A stretch of DNA of 41,181 bases. Origin: Maricaulis sp. GTDB lineage: Bacteria > Pseudomonadota > Alphaproteobacteria > Caulobacterales > Maricaulaceae. Under the pieces are notes generated by a model. That model did not search any database. It was not told where the DNA came from and saw only the letters and a list, made by a program, of their open reading frames with translations. Made by a program: the position numbers and the translations under genes. The stretch is from positions 1 to 41,181 of the forward strand of contig NZ_JASBRQ010000035.1 in the NCBI RefSeq assembly GCF_030149425.1, written 5' to 3'. Shown here one piece after another: positions 25,581 to 35,282 of this stretch. Every line of letters starts with the position of its first letter. Within the stretch, counting starts at the first letter, position 1.

Positions 25581-26468
25581 TCAGGCTGCTGCGGCTTCGG
25601 CGACGCCACCACGGATCGTCGCGAAATAGACGTCTTCCAGATCCGGGGTGACGCTTTCAAAACCCTCGCCCGGGTTCTCGTCGGACAGGACGTGAATACG
25701 AACCCGGCCCATGGTCAGACGCTCGGAGATGATCTGGAAACGGTCGCGCAGACCGGCGAGCTCGGACTTTTCAATCATCCTTGCCCAGACCTTGCCCTCC
25801 AGCTCGGCAATCAGGTCACCCGGTGCGCCGTGAGAGACGATGCGACCGCGATTCATGATCGCCATATTGGGGCAAAGGTCGGACACATCCTCGACGATAT
25901 GGGTGGAGAGAATGACGACGACATTCTCGCCGATTTCCGAGAGCAGGTTGTGGAAACGGTTGCGTTCTTCCGGGTCGAGACCGGCGGTGGGTTCGTCGAC
26001 GATAATGAGTTGCGGGTCACCCAGAAGCGCCTGGGCAATACCGAAGCGCTGGCGCATACCGCCGGAATAGCTGGCCACGGCCTTGTTGGCATGCTGGGTC
26101 AGATTGGTCTGTTCCAGCAGGGTCTCGACGATATTCTTGCGTTCCTTGGTGTTGGACAGGCCTTTGAGGACGGCGAGGTGGTCAAGCATGGCGCGGGCGG
26201 ACATGCGCGGATAGACGCCGAAATCCTGCGGCAGATAGCCGAGCGTCGCGCGCAGGGCCTGCGGGTCCTTGAGGATATCGATATCACCGAATGTCAAACT
26301 GCCCTGATCGGGGGCTTGCAGCGTCGCGATGGTGCGCATCAGCGAGGATTTGCCGGCCCCGTTGGGCCCCAACAATCCGAACATCCCTTTCGGGATGGAC
26401 AGGCTGACGCCATCAAGAGCGCGCACCTTATTGCCGTAAGTCTTTGTCAGTCCGGAAAGTTCTAGCAT
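25581..26468 (-). CDS. ABC transporter ATP-binding protein
   Basis: This 295-residue ATPase should power the permease/peptidase fusion encoded next to it. Walker A is GPNGAGKS (34-41), the signature SGGMRQ (135-140) and Walker B LIIVDEP (154-160) with the catalytic glutamate E159. The sequence is of the CcmA/NatA/DrrA export type. The start at 26468 (MLELSGLTKTYGN) is where the family begins; the frame is open to 26567. The ribosome-binding site is weak. Its stop is 29 bases from the permease start, so the two are one operon with the shared terminator at 21906-21937. Confidence 0.93.
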   Translation of the reverse strand: MLELSGLTKTYGNKVRALDGVSLSIPKGMFGLLGPNGAGKSSLMRTIATLQAPDQGSLTFGDIDILKDPQALRATLGYLPQDFGVYPRMSARAMLDHLAVLKGLSNTKERKNIVETLLEQTNLTQHANKAVASYSGGMRQRFGIAQALLGDPQLIIVDEPTAGLDPEERNRFHNLLSEIGENVVVILSTHIVEDVSDLCPNMAIMNRGRIVSHGAPGDLIAELEGKVWARMIEKSELAGLRDRFQIISERLTMGRVRIHVLSDENPGEGFESVTPDLEDVYFATIRGGVAEAAAA

Positions 26469-26666
26469 GTTTCTGTCGCAGCGCTTTGCCGCCGCGTCCC
26501 CGCAAATGTGTACCCGTCCCAATTCTCCTACGGATTTGGGACCGCTCGCAAATGAGCTTTTGTTCACGCAACATTATAGGGGGAAAAATCGGCTTATCGT
26601 CCCGGCCTGCGCCCTGGGCGTGTATTGGCCGGTTACAATACGCGTCGCAGCCTCTAGATTGGCGCC

Positions 26667-27440
26667 ATGATCCTGTCCCGTCTGACCAAGGCCATCCGCG
26701 AACAGAACTGGTTCGCCGTCGTGCTTGAATTCTTCATCGTCGTGATCGGTGTCGCGGTCGGCTTCCAGCTGACCCAGCGCTATGACCAGGCGCAAGTCGC
26801 GGCGCGCGAGGCGGAATATCTGCAAGGTATCGCCACGGACTACACGATCTATCAGAACATCATAATCTGCCGCATCGACGTGGAAGCAGAGATCCGCCGC
26901 GGCCTGGTGCACCTGCTCGATGCCGTCGACGGAGCCGAACTCTCCGAGCGCGAGTACGAGCGGGCCCTGTTCGCCATCACTATGAGCCAGGTCTCACAGC
27001 CCGGACTTCCCCTAGAGGGCAATACGAGCGCTCTCGTCGCCGGCGATCTGATCGAATCCATCTCGGACGATCAATTGCGCGGGCTGATCCTGGCGGCGCA
27101 AAGCATCTCAACCAGCACCGTTACCAGCATGTCCCAGATACATGATTTTCTTCTGGTCATGCCCCGCATTGACGGCTTCACCGAGCGGACACTGAGCGAG
27201 GAAAATGGTTTCTTTGTCGCCAGTGGCGTCGATTTTGAGGCCATGCGCGCGCAGCCGGGCATCCGCAATACCCTGATAGATCTGCACAACCTCCATCGTT
27301 CTTCGCAAGCGAATGATGAACGCCAGAAAGACGCGATCGACAATGTCCTGGCGCGGCTTGAAGCGCTCGGTGTGCGCGAGGCCCCGGCGGAAGATCCCAG
27401 CTGCTGGGGCGGGCCGCTGCCGACGGCGGACGCCCAGTAA
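26667..27440 (+). CDS. Membrane-anchored hypothetical protein
   Basis: I do not recognise a characterised family. The 257-residue product starts with a basic helix (MILSRLTKAIREQNW) and one strong membrane segment (about residues 16-36, FAVVLEFFIVVIGVAVGFQL), followed by a largely helical domain. Proteins with this REQNWF...VLEFFIVVIGV start recur in marine alphaproteobacteria as small families without known role, resembling DUF6090-type proteins. Two cysteines (about 68 and 247) could form a disulfide if the domain is periplasmic. It is divergent from the ABC operon, and the next gene on its strand starts 100 bases later with its own promoter. Confidence 0.75.
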   Translation: MILSRLTKAIREQNWFAVVLEFFIVVIGVAVGFQLTQRYDQAQVAAREAEYLQGIATDYTIYQNIIICRIDVEAEIRRGLVHLLDAVDGAELSEREYERALFAITMSQVSQPGLPLEGNTSALVAGDLIESISDDQLRGLILAAQSISTSTVTSMSQIHDFLLVMPRIDGFTERTLSEENGFFVASGVDFEAMRAQPGIRNTLIDLHNLHRSSQANDERQKDAIDNVLARLEALGVREAPAEDPSCWGGPLPTADAQ

Positions 27441-27468
27441 AACCCGGGCGCGGCGCATCATTAAACTC

Positions 27469-27484
27469 TGACAACGGCTTGTCA
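27469..27484. promoter_or_regulatory. Perfect dyad overlapping a -35 box
   Basis: TGACAA-N4-TTGTCA is a perfect 6+6 inverted repeat. Its right arm coincides with the -35 hexamer of the predicted promoter, so a bound dimeric regulator would be expected to repress. No regulator gene is nearby. Confidence 0.4.
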
Positions 27485-27506
27485 CAACCTCCGCGTATAT
27501 TATCAT
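27479..27506 (+). promoter_or_regulatory. Sigma-70-type promoter for the SH3 membrane protein gene
   Basis: TTGTCA (27479-27484) and TATCAT (27501-27506) each match consensus at five of six positions, with a 16-base spacer. The -10 box lies 35 bases before the ATG at 27541. No terminator separates it from the previous gene. Confidence 0.55.
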
Positions 27507-27540
27507 TCACGGTAATTCTTTGACCTGGGGGGGTCAGATT

Positions 27541-28464
27541 ATGCTGGTGATACGAGAGATCGGTCGCGTCTGGAGCGACGGGTGGCTTCTGTTTCTGTCC
27601 ATAATCGGCGTTATCGGCTTTCTGGCCACGTTCAACTATTCGCTGAACTGGGCGTTCTTCGCCTTCATCGCTTTCAATATCGATATTCTGGCGCGGCTTT
27701 TATGGTTCGATTTCCTGAACCTGCCCCTGCCCGGCATGATCGCGGAATACATGACGATCCTGGTACTTTCGCTGGGCCTTTTGATCCGCGGTATTTTCAC
27801 CGGCGCCGACGATATCTTCCACTGGTCCAGCAAGCGCGGTCGGGAGCTTAGAAACGAAGAGACGGATACGATTGGCACGCGACTCGTCTATTCGACCCTG
27901 CTGGGTATTGGCATTGCGCTTATTGTTCTGATCCCGCTGCTCGCACTGAGCGACATTCTCGCCGGTATCAACAAGACCGTTGAGGCGAACACGACATGGC
28001 CCGATCTCATGCTCGGGATCGTCCTGTTTATCTCCTCCTCGCTGATCCTGATCGCTTCAGCCGCCATGGTGCTGTTTTATCCCCGTGTGCTGATCGCAAC
28101 CCTGATCGCCGCATTCCTGCTGATCTGTTCGGACATTGTGCTCAACCGCACGATTGGTGATGCCTGGGGCATGGTCCCGTCACCGCCGACCGGTTCAGCC
28201 AGCCGGGAGATGGGCAGCGTCAATGGCATTCGCCTCCAGCCCGCAAGTCAGGCGATGCGTGAACTGGACCCCGTCATGACCGTGCGCACCCATGCCAATA
28301 TGCGCCAGACCCCGAACCTGAGTGGTGCGCGGGTCCTGGTCGTGCCGGCCGGTGCACGGGTGCGAACCGTCGGCGTGACGGCCGACCAGGTCTGGGTGGG
28401 GGTCGAATACTCCGAGAATGGCCGGACCACTCACGGCTTCATTCATCACACACTTTTGCAATGA
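27541..28464 (+). CDS. Polytopic membrane protein with C-terminal SH3 domain
   Basis: The 307-residue protein has about six membrane segments between residues 12 and 200, then a 40-residue Ser/Pro/Gly linker and a C-terminal bacterial SH3 domain (about 245-307, VRTHANMRQTPNLSGARVLVVPAGARVRTV...WVGVEY). SH3 domains of this type often bind cell wall or peptides, so the tail is probably periplasmic. GGGGGG precedes the ATG at 27541; a TTG at 27520 is the alternative start. I do not recognise a named family for the membrane part. The gene stands alone after the divergently placed ABC unit. Confidence 0.8.
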   Translation: MLVIREIGRVWSDGWLLFLSIIGVIGFLATFNYSLNWAFFAFIAFNIDILARLLWFDFLNLPLPGMIAEYMTILVLSLGLLIRGIFTGADDIFHWSSKRGRELRNEETDTIGTRLVYSTLLGIGIALIVLIPLLALSDILAGINKTVEANTTWPDLMLGIVLFISSSLILIASAAMVLFYPRVLIATLIAAFLLICSDIVLNRTIGDAWGMVPSPPTGSASREMGSVNGIRLQPASQAMRELDPVMTVRTHANMRQTPNLSGARVLVVPAGARVRTVGVTADQVWVGVEYSENGRTTHGFIHHTLLQ

Positions 28465-28539
28465 GGCAGGCCCGGCCCCGTCACTCGCCGCGCTCTCAAT
28501 CGAACCCGACGCGGGGATTATAAGCGTCCCGGAGGCCGC

Positions 28540-29685
28540 CTACTCGGCTGCGACGCCGTTTTCCCGCTCGGCCTTGAGCTCGGCAGCGCGCGCTTCGACC
28601 ATCTCGACGATATGCTCCACCATCTCCTCATTGGAGACATTGTGGTCAGGACGGCCGGAGACATACATCTTGCCCCGTCCGGCGCCGCCGCCAGTGAAGC
28701 CGAGATCCGTCATCAGGGCCTCGCCCGGGCCGTTGACGACACAGCCGATGATGGACAGCGAAATCGGCTCGGAAATGTGCGCCAGGCGGTTTTCCAGCGT
28801 TTCCACCGTGCGAATGACGTCAAAACCCTGCCGGGCACAGGACGGGCAGGCGATGATGTTGACGCCGCGCGTGCGCAGGCCGAGCGATTTGAGAATATCG
28901 AACCCGACCCGGACTTCCTCCTCCGGCTCGGCGGAAAGCGAGACCCGGATCGTATCGCCAATCCCGGCCCATAGCAGCGAGCCCATACCGATGGAGGATT
29001 TCACCGTACCGATGCGCTGGCCGCCGGCTTCGGTCACGCCGAGATGCAGCGGCGCATCGGTTGCTTCCGAGAGCTGCTGATAGGCTGCCACAGTCAGGAA
29101 GGCGTCGGACGCTTTCACCGAGATCTTGTAATTCTGGAAGTCGAGATCTTCGAGAATTCGGGCATGGTCCAGCGCGCTCTCGACCATGGCCTCCGGGCAA
29201 GGCTCACCATATTTTTCCAAAAGGTGCCGTTCCAGCGAACCGGCATTGACGCCGATGCGAATGGCACAGCCATGATCGCGCGCCGCCTGCACCACCTCTT
29301 TGACCCGGTCCATCGAGCCGATATTGCCCGGATTGATGCGCAGGCAGGCCGCGCCCGCGACAGCAGCCTCGATGCCGCGCTGATAATGGAAATGGATGTC
29401 CGCAATGAGCGGCACCGAGGTTTCCTTGACGATGGTCTTGAAGGCCGCGGTGGAGTCCTCGTCCGGGCAGGACACCCGGACCAGATCCGCACCGGCCTCT
29501 TCGCAGCGCTTGATCTGGTCGATCGTCGCAGCCGCGTCCGCCGTCGGCGTATTGGTCATGGTCTGTACGGTGATCGGGGCATCGCCGCCAACCTCGACAC
29601 CGCCGACATTGATCTTGCGCGACTTGCGGCGATCAATCATGCGCCAGGGGCGCACCGAACGGGGATCTTTGGACAGGTCAGACAT
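28540..29685 (-). CDS. ispG: (E)-4-hydroxy-3-methylbut-2-enyl-diphosphate synthase IspG
   Basis: IspG performs the penultimate step of the MEP isoprenoid pathway, converting methylerythritol cyclodiphosphate to HMBPP with a 4Fe-4S cluster. The three cluster cysteines are C280, C283 (ACPSC) and C315 ([10 protein letters not shown]). [10 protein letters not shown] near the start and INPGNIGS at 117-124 are hallmark TIM-barrel segments. The product is 381 residues from ATG 29685, with GGAGCG six bases before it; a GTG three bases further upstream is the alternative. It follows the rodZ-like gene on the same strand, a recurrent neighbour in proteobacteria. Confidence 0.96.
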   Translation of the reverse strand: MSDLSKDPRSVRPWRMIDRRKSRKINVGGVEVGGDAPITVQTMTNTPTADAAATIDQIKRCEEAGADLVRVSCPDEDSTAAFKTIVKETSVPLIADIHFHYQRGIEAAVAGAACLRINPGNIGSMDRVKEVVQAARDHGCAIRIGVNAGSLERHLLEKYGEPCPEAMVESALDHARILEDLDFQNYKISVKASDAFLTVAAYQQLSEATDAPLHLGVTEAGGQRIGTVKSSIGMGSLLWAGIGDTIRVSLSAEPEEEVRVGFDILKSLGLRTRGVNIIACPSCARQGFDVIRTVETLENRLAHISEPISLSIIGCVVNGPGEALMTDLGFTGGGAGRGKMYVSGRPDHNVSNEEMVEHIVEMVEARAAELKAERENGVAAE

Positions 29686-29753
29686 CACGCGCTCCGGCTT
29701 GTTCGAGCGGGATATAGCGTCTCTTGGGAAGGCTTGCGAGCCGCTGCGGCGAT

Positions 29754-30599
29754 TTATTGCGGCTCGTCCACAGTCTCGGCCTGGGCCAGGACAGCGAGGC
29801 CCTCGACCGCAATACCCGCTTCGCCCAGGCTACGGACCGGCTCACCGGCCTGCTCGACCTGGATCAGCCCGGCATTCTCCGCTGAAACCGTCAGCCCCGG
29901 CTCGGACAGGGTATAGGTCTCACCGGCCATGAGTTCACGCCCGAAGAGGACGCGTCCGGAGGCATCGCGCACTTCCAGCCAAGTCGGTGAAATCGCCCGG
30001 AGGACAGCACTTTCCTGCGCGGCTCCGAGCGGCAGGTCGTTCCAGATCTGGTCGACGCCGGGCAGCGGGCTGTCGACGCGGAAATCCGCCCGGGCCCATT
30101 CCGGCGCCGCATCCGGCGGCGACGGCAGATTGTTCAGCGCCGGCGAGCGGCCAGACTGGTCGGCATACCACATGGCGACAGCGGCGACGCTGGCCAGGAT
30201 CATGACCGCACCGAAAACGCCGCGCGGCAGCTTGATTTCCTTGCGCATCTTGGCCGCAGCACTGGGCTGGGCGCGGCCGGTCTCGGTATCGACCTCTCGC
30301 TTGAACTGTTCGACAATGGCACCGCCATCAAGGCCCAGGGCCGAGGCATAAGTGCGCAGATATCCAATCGCATAGGCCCGGGCCGGGAGGCCGCGCGGGT
30401 CCATGGTTTCAAGGGCTTCAAGATAATCACGCCGGATGCGGGTCCGGTCCGCGGCAGCATCAAGGGTCAGACCGGCTCGCGCCCGGGCTTCGCGGAGTTT
30501 CTCCCCCGCACTTAGCGACAGCACATCCGCTGCGTCTTCTGAAAAGACTGCATCCACCGGCACAAAACCTGCGCTCGTTGCGTGACTCGACATAACCAC
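29754..30599 (-). CDS. RodZ-like cytoskeletal protein, HTH and DUF4115
   Basis: The 281-residue single-pass membrane protein has a cytoplasmic HTH of the RodZ type (about 32-100, [33 protein letters not shown]), a basic juxtamembrane segment, a membrane helix at about 127-145 and a periplasmic beta-rich DUF4115 domain (about 190-265). RodZ links MreB to the envelope and affects rod shape. The start is uncertain: GTG 30599 has AAAGGG at good distance, while ATG 30593 has GGTGG too close. It is upstream of ispG, as in many proteobacteria. Confidence 0.88.
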   Translation of the reverse strand: MVMSSHATSAGFVPVDAVFSEDAADVLSLSAGEKLREARARAGLTLDAAADRTRIRRDYLEALETMDPRGLPARAYAIGYLRTYASALGLDGGAIVEQFKREVDTETGRAQPSAAAKMRKEIKLPRGVFGAVMILASVAAVAMWYADQSGRSPALNNLPSPPDAAPEWARADFRVDSPLPGVDQIWNDLPLGAAQESAVLRAISPTWLEVRDASGRVLFGRELMAGETYTLSEPGLTVSAENAGLIQVEQAGEPVRSLGEAGIAVEGLAVLAQAETVDEPQ

Positions 30600-30683
30600 C
30601 TATCGCCCTTTGGTTTTAGAGCGATCTCACCCTCAAAATACGCGATTTACGGGAAGTTTCCCACACCGCTTAGCCTTATAAGA

Positions 30684-32981
30684 TCAAATCTTAACCGTGT
30701 TTTCAACAGCCTCCTTGGGCAATCCGGCGTTTTCGCCTGCCGCTGTTAAGGCGGGCCGCAGCGAATTAACCGGATCGTTCAAGTGACTAGCAAGCCAGGT
30801 GCCAAGCTTGCCGGCATCGAGGCCAGCAACGATTTTTTTCAATGGGCCAATATGTGCCGCGGCCATCGACAGGCTGTCATAACCCAGGGCAATGAGCACC
30901 GCCGCCTCCAAGGGTTTGGCCGCGATCTCGCCACAGACCGAAACTGGTACATTCTTCGCCGCGCAAGCGTCACGGATTTGCTTGAACAGTCCCAAAGCGG
31001 GAGGGCTGAGCACGTCATAGCGCTCGGCGACCCGGGCATTCTGGCGGTCCGCCGCAAAGAAATACTGCATCAGATCATTGGCCCCGACCGCGACGAAATC
31101 GAGCGTATCGAGGACTTCGCCGATGGCCCAGGCCATGCCGGGCGTTTCCAGCATCATGCCCACCTTGACCTCGGTCGGCATGTCATGTCCCCGCCGCTTG
31201 GCGTGACGTAATTCCCGGTCGAGCATGTCGCGGGCGGCGCGCATCTCCCACGGCGCAGCGATCATCGGGAACATCAGGTGCAGCGGCTTGCCGGCCGCCG
31301 CCTGGATCAGGGCGCGCAGCTGGTAGCGCAGCAGGCCGGGCCGGTCGAGGCCCATGCGGATGGCGCGCCAGCCCAGGGCCGGATTGGGCTCAACCGTCGA
31401 GGGGGCAAACGGCGCCACCTTGTCCCCGCCCAGATCGAGCGTGCGGAAAACAACCGGTTTGCCGGCGGCCGCATCGAGCACGGATTTGTACACCGTGGCC
31501 TGGGCGTCGAGACGCGGCAGGGTATCAGCGACCATGAACTGGAATTCGGTGCGGAACAGCCCGACACCATCGGCCCCGGTCTCCTCCAGCTGCGTCATCT
31601 CAATGAGCAGGCCGGCATTCATCGACAACTGGATGCGCTTGCCGTCTCGGGTCACCGAGGGGCCCCGCAGTTCTGCATAGGCCTGCCTGCGGTCGGACAG
31701 GGCCTGCATGCGTTCCTTGTAGGTCGCCACGACATCGTCGGTCGGGCGGATATGCAACAGGCCGAACTCGCCATCGATGATCAGCGTGTCACCGGCTTCG
31801 GTCTTGTCGAGCGCACCTTCAATACCGCCAACCAGGGGAATCCCCAGAGCCTTGGCGACAATGGCTGCATGCGATGAGGCTGCACCTTCTTCCAGCGCAA
31901 TGCCGCGCAGCTTGGAGCGATCCAGCTCGAGCAGCTCAGCCGGACCGATATTACGGGCCACGATGACGGCATTGTCCGGCAGATGCTCGATCATCTGGCT
32001 CTGGGCGTCATCAAGATGGCGCAGGAGCCGGTTTGCCAGGTCTTCCAGATCGTGCAGGCGTTCGCGGAAAAGCTGGTCATTGGACCGCATCAAACGGGCC
32101 CGGTTCTCGTTTCGCACCCGCTCGACCGCCGCATCCGCCGTGAGGCCAAGCTGGACCGCCTCGCGTAACCGGTTCAGCCAGCCGCGGTCATGGGCAAACA
32201 TGCGATAGGCCTGCAATACGTCGCGCGTCGGTCCGCCAAACGGGATCCGCCCGCCCTCCAGCATGTCGTCAATGCCGGCGCGAAGCGCTGCAATGGCAAG
32301 ATCAAGGCGTTCAATCTCGCGCTCACTGTCATCGGCGATCAGGTGTTCGGAACCGACATGCGGCTCCAGCACGACCGCCACGCCCATGGCGAGACCACCG
32401 GAATACGCCCCGCCCTGGAAGCGTTCCGGCTTGGACTGGCGCAATTCGAGCTCGGCCATTTCCTCGGCTTCGGCGATATCGCCGGAGGCGACGATCTCGG
32501 CCAGGACCATGGCGACAGTCTGCAGTGTCTCGATTTCTTCTTCCGCAACCGCGCGTTCGGCCTCGGTTTGCGCCGTCAGGACGCCGACCAGCCGGCCACC
32601 GCGCAGGATCGGCACGCCCACAAAGGTATTGAAGGGTTCCTCGCCGGTCTCCGGCTTGTAGGAGAAATTCTCATGTTCGCGCGCATTCGCCGTCCACATC
32701 GGCCGAACCGAACCGGCAACAAAACCCACCAGGCCCTCGCCCGGCTGCAGCCGTACCTTGTGCACCGCTTCGGGCTTGAGCCCGTGCGTGGCACACAATT
32801 CCAGCGCTTGGCTTGGGCGCGCCAGATAGATGGAGCAAACGTCCCAGCCTGCCTCTTCCGCGATCAGATCGGTCAGGTGGTCGAGCCGTTCCTGCGCGTT
32901 TTCCTGCGCCGCCATCAAGGCACGCATGCGGGAAAGCAGTCTGCGCGGATCTGAGCCCGAGGGCGGATTCGATTCCAGCAT
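30684..32981 (-). CDS. ptsP: Nitrogen PTS enzyme I (EI-Ntr), PtsP
   Basis: PtsP takes phosphate from PEP and passes it to NPr and then EIIA-Ntr, a regulatory rather than sugar-transport chain. The 765-residue protein has a GAF domain (about 20-168, WDVCSIYLA...GLVGFVAGS), a PEP-utilizing N-domain, the phosphorylated H371 in GAASSHAAIVA, and the TIM-barrel PEP-binding C domain with GIGLFRTE-like GVGLFRTEFQFM and the C-terminal VSVCGEIAA. GAF plus EI is the EI-Ntr architecture. The start follows the lysC stop by two bases, so the two are translationally coupled. Confidence 0.95.
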   Translation of the reverse strand: MLESNPPSGSDPRRLLSRMRALMAAQENAQERLDHLTDLIAEEAGWDVCSIYLARPSQALELCATHGLKPEAVHKVRLQPGEGLVGFVAGSVRPMWTANAREHENFSYKPETGEEPFNTFVGVPILRGGRLVGVLTAQTEAERAVAEEEIETLQTVAMVLAEIVASGDIAEAEEMAELELRQSKPERFQGGAYSGGLAMGVAVVLEPHVGSEHLIADDSEREIERLDLAIAALRAGIDDMLEGGRIPFGGPTRDVLQAYRMFAHDRGWLNRLREAVQLGLTADAAVERVRNENRARLMRSNDQLFRERLHDLEDLANRLLRHLDDAQSQMIEHLPDNAVIVARNIGPAELLELDRSKLRGIALEEGAASSHAAIVAKALGIPLVGGIEGALDKTEAGDTLIIDGEFGLLHIRPTDDVVATYKERMQALSDRRQAYAELRGPSVTRDGKRIQLSMNAGLLIEMTQLEETGADGVGLFRTEFQFMVADTLPRLDAQATVYKSVLDAAAGKPVVFRTLDLGGDKVAPFAPSTVEPNPALGWRAIRMGLDRPGLLRYQLRALIQAAAGKPLHLMFPMIAAPWEMRAARDMLDRELRHAKRRGHDMPTEVKVGMMLETPGMAWAIGEVLDTLDFVAVGANDLMQYFFAADRQNARVAERYDVLSPPALGLFKQIRDACAAKNVPVSVCGEIAAKPLEAAVLIALGYDSLSMAAAHIGPLKKIVAGLDAGKLGTWLASHLNDPVNSLRPALTAAGENAGLPKEAVENTVKI

Positions 32982-32983
32982 GG

Positions 32984-34201
32984 CTACACCTGATCCAATC
33001 CATAGGCCGAATGCAAGGCGCGAACGGCTCGCTCGACGGCATCATTTTCGATCAGTGCGGAGATTTTGATCTCCGAGGTCGCCAGCACCTTGACCTCGAT
33101 GTCCGCTCCCGCCAGCACCCCGAACAATGACCGGGCGACATCGGCCCGCTGACGAAGACCGGCACCGACAACGGACACCTTGGCGAGGCCGGTTTCCGAG
33201 CGGATATCGCTCTGGCCCGGCAAGGCCATCAGGGCATCGAGCGCACGCTGCAGGTCGCGATGTGCAACGGAGAACTCCAGATTGGCGACACCGGGTGTGC
33301 GGGCCTGCGCCTGGACAATCATGTCGACGCCCACCTCGGCCTCGGCCAGGGCTTCAAAAACCGAAGGCGCGACGCGCGCCGTATCGGCCTGGCCCAACAG
33401 CGCAATCCGCGCCTGCTCCCGGGCATAGGCGATACCGCTGACCAGGCGCTTTTCCGCGATCGGATCGGCAGCAACAACATCGGTGCCGTTCGCCTCGCCC
33501 GGTTTGGCAAAGCTGGACAGCACCCGCATCGGCACGCCGCGCGCCTTGGCGAACTCGACCGAGCGCGGTTGCAGCACCTTGGCGCCCTGCGCGGCCAGCT
33601 CGAGCATTTCATCATGGCTGACCGCATCAAGCCGGCGGGCCGCGGGCTCGATACGCGGATCGGTCGTGTAGACGCCGTCAACATCGGTATAGATGTCGCA
33701 GCGCGCGCCCAGGGCCGCAGCCAGCGCCGCCGCAGACAAATCGGTGCCGCCACGCCCCAGCGTCTGGATTCGCGCTGTTTCATCAATTCCCTGATAGCCG
33801 GCCAACACCGGCACCACACCGTCCGCCAGCAACGCCTCGAAGGCCTCCGTGCCCAGATCGGCGATCGAGGCCGCACCGGCCGGTCCGGTCGTCACGACCG
33901 GCGCCTGCCAGCCCATCACCGATTGCGCCTTGAGGCCTTCATCGCGCAGCGCCAGGGCCATGAGAGCGGCGGAAACCTGCTCACCAGCGGCCAGGGCCAC
34001 ATCCGTTTCGACATCACCCAGCCCGGCACCGAATTCTCCCGCCAGGCCCAGAATACGATCCGTTTCCCCCGCCATGGCTGAGACGACGACAATGGGCTGT
34101 TCGCCCTTGTCGGCAGAGGCCTTGATCAGCTTGGTGGCATGGCGGATACGCTCCGGCGAACCGACCGATGTGCCCCCAAATTTCGCCACGACTCGCGTCA
34201 T
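32984..34201 (-). CDS. lysC: Aspartate kinase LysC
   Basis: LysC phosphorylates aspartate, the first step to lysine, threonine, methionine and diaminopimelate. The 405-residue protein starts MTRVVAKFGGTSVGS, with the kinase motif KFGGTSVGS at 6-14. RGGTDLSAAALAAAL and TDVDGVYTTDPRI lie in the catalytic domain, and two ACT domains (about 265-400) give feedback control. The start at 34201 follows GAGGGA; the open frame to 34255 is an extension without support. Coupling to ptsP downstream is common in alphaproteobacteria. It is divergent from ubiG over a 215-base spacer in which I found no clear site. Confidence 0.95.
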   Translation of the reverse strand: MTRVVAKFGGTSVGSPERIRHATKLIKASADKGEQPIVVVSAMAGETDRILGLAGEFGAGLGDVETDVALAAGEQVSAALMALALRDEGLKAQSVMGWQAPVVTTGPAGAASIADLGTEAFEALLADGVVPVLAGYQGIDETARIQTLGRGGTDLSAAALAAALGARCDIYTDVDGVYTTDPRIEPAARRLDAVSHDEMLELAAQGAKVLQPRSVEFAKARGVPMRVLSSFAKPGEANGTDVVAADPIAEKRLVSGIAYAREQARIALLGQADTARVAPSVFEALAEAEVGVDMIVQAQARTPGVANLEFSVAHRDLQRALDALMALPGQSDIRSETGLAKVSVVGAGLRQRADVARSLFGVLAGADIEVKVLATSEIKISALIENDAVERAVRALHSAYGLDQV

Positions 34202-34416
34202 TGCGGCGGTCCCTCGCTGCTGCGCCCTGACAAATGGCTGCGCTAGATGTCGCACCGGCCTCGATTAGCAGCGCCAGCGAGGCCATATTGTGACGCGAAA
34301 GTGCGCTGTGTTGGGCCATGTCCTACGCGGGCGCCAAAAAGATCGCAACGCCCGAACGCAATCGCCAAAGCGTTCGCGCGACAAGAGAAGACCGACGAGA
34401 AGTCTGGAGAGACGCC

Positions 34417-35178
34417 ATGTCCAGCGCTGCTGCGCCCGAAACGATGAGCCGCCCGTCCATCGATCCGGAAGAAGTTGAAAAGTTTTCGCGTATTGCGGCG
34501 GAATGGTGGGACCCGGAAAGCAAGTTCAAACCGCTGCACAAATTCAATCCCGTCCGTCTCGGATTTATCCGCGACACGATCTGCGCCCATTTCAACCGGA
34601 GCGGCGAGCGCCCGTTTGAAGGCCTGCGTGTGCTGGATATCGGCTGTGGCGGCGGTCTCGTCTCCGAACCCATGTCGCGTCTCGGCGCCGCGGTGACCGG
34701 TGTCGATGCGGCGGAAGCCAATATCAAGACCGCGACCGTGCATGCGCAGGAACAAGGTCTTGAGATCGACTATCGCCATGGCGTTGCCGAACAATTGCTG
34801 GAAGAGAATGAGCCGCCCTTCGACGTCGTGCTCAATCTGGAAGTCATGGAGCATGTCGCCGATCCGCACAGCTTCCTCGTTGACTGCGCCCGGCTGGTCA
34901 AACCGGGCGGGCTGATGATCGGGGCCACCATCAACCGCACGCCCAAAGCCTTCGCCTTGGCCATTTTTGGGGCCGAATATGTGCTCGGCTGGCTGCCGCG
35001 CGGCACGCACCGGTTCGAAAAACTGGTCAGACCGAGCGAGCTGCGCGCGGCCCTGAGCGAAGGCGGCATGGATGTCCGCCCGCCGGTCGGCGTCAGCTAC
35101 AACCCGCTCAGCGACCAGTGGCGCATCGGCTCCGACGCGTCGGTGAACTACATGATGGTGGCGGAGAAGGCGGGCTAG
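34417..35178 (+). CDS. ubiG: Ubiquinone biosynthesis O-methyltransferase UbiG
   Basis: UbiG performs both O-methylations in ubiquinone synthesis. The 253-residue product has the SAM-binding VLDIGCGGG at 72-80, preceded by the family start [25 protein letters not shown], and followed by EVMEHVADP and [18 protein letters not shown] lies seven bases before the ATG at 34417; the open frame to 34318 is unsupported. It is divergent from lysC, a common arrangement. The downstream gene on the same strand begins 104 bases later and is of foreign composition. Confidence 0.95.
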   Translation: MSSAAAPETMSRPSIDPEEVEKFSRIAAEWWDPESKFKPLHKFNPVRLGFIRDTICAHFNRSGERPFEGLRVLDIGCGGGLVSEPMSRLGAAVTGVDAAEANIKTATVHAQEQGLEIDYRHGVAEQLLEENEPPFDVVLNLEVMEHVADPHSFLVDCARLVKPGGLMIGATINRTPKAFALAIFGAEYVLGWLPRGTHRFEKLVRPSELRAALSEGGMDVRPPVGVSYNPLSDQWRIGSDASVNYMMVAEKAG

Positions 35179-35282
35179 GCAACGCTAGATACCGGGCTGA
35201 AACTCGTCGGCTGGGATTTCGCTCCAAATTACCGCAACTGGCAGCACTTCAAAACGCTACCAATAACTCATACGTTGTCGGA

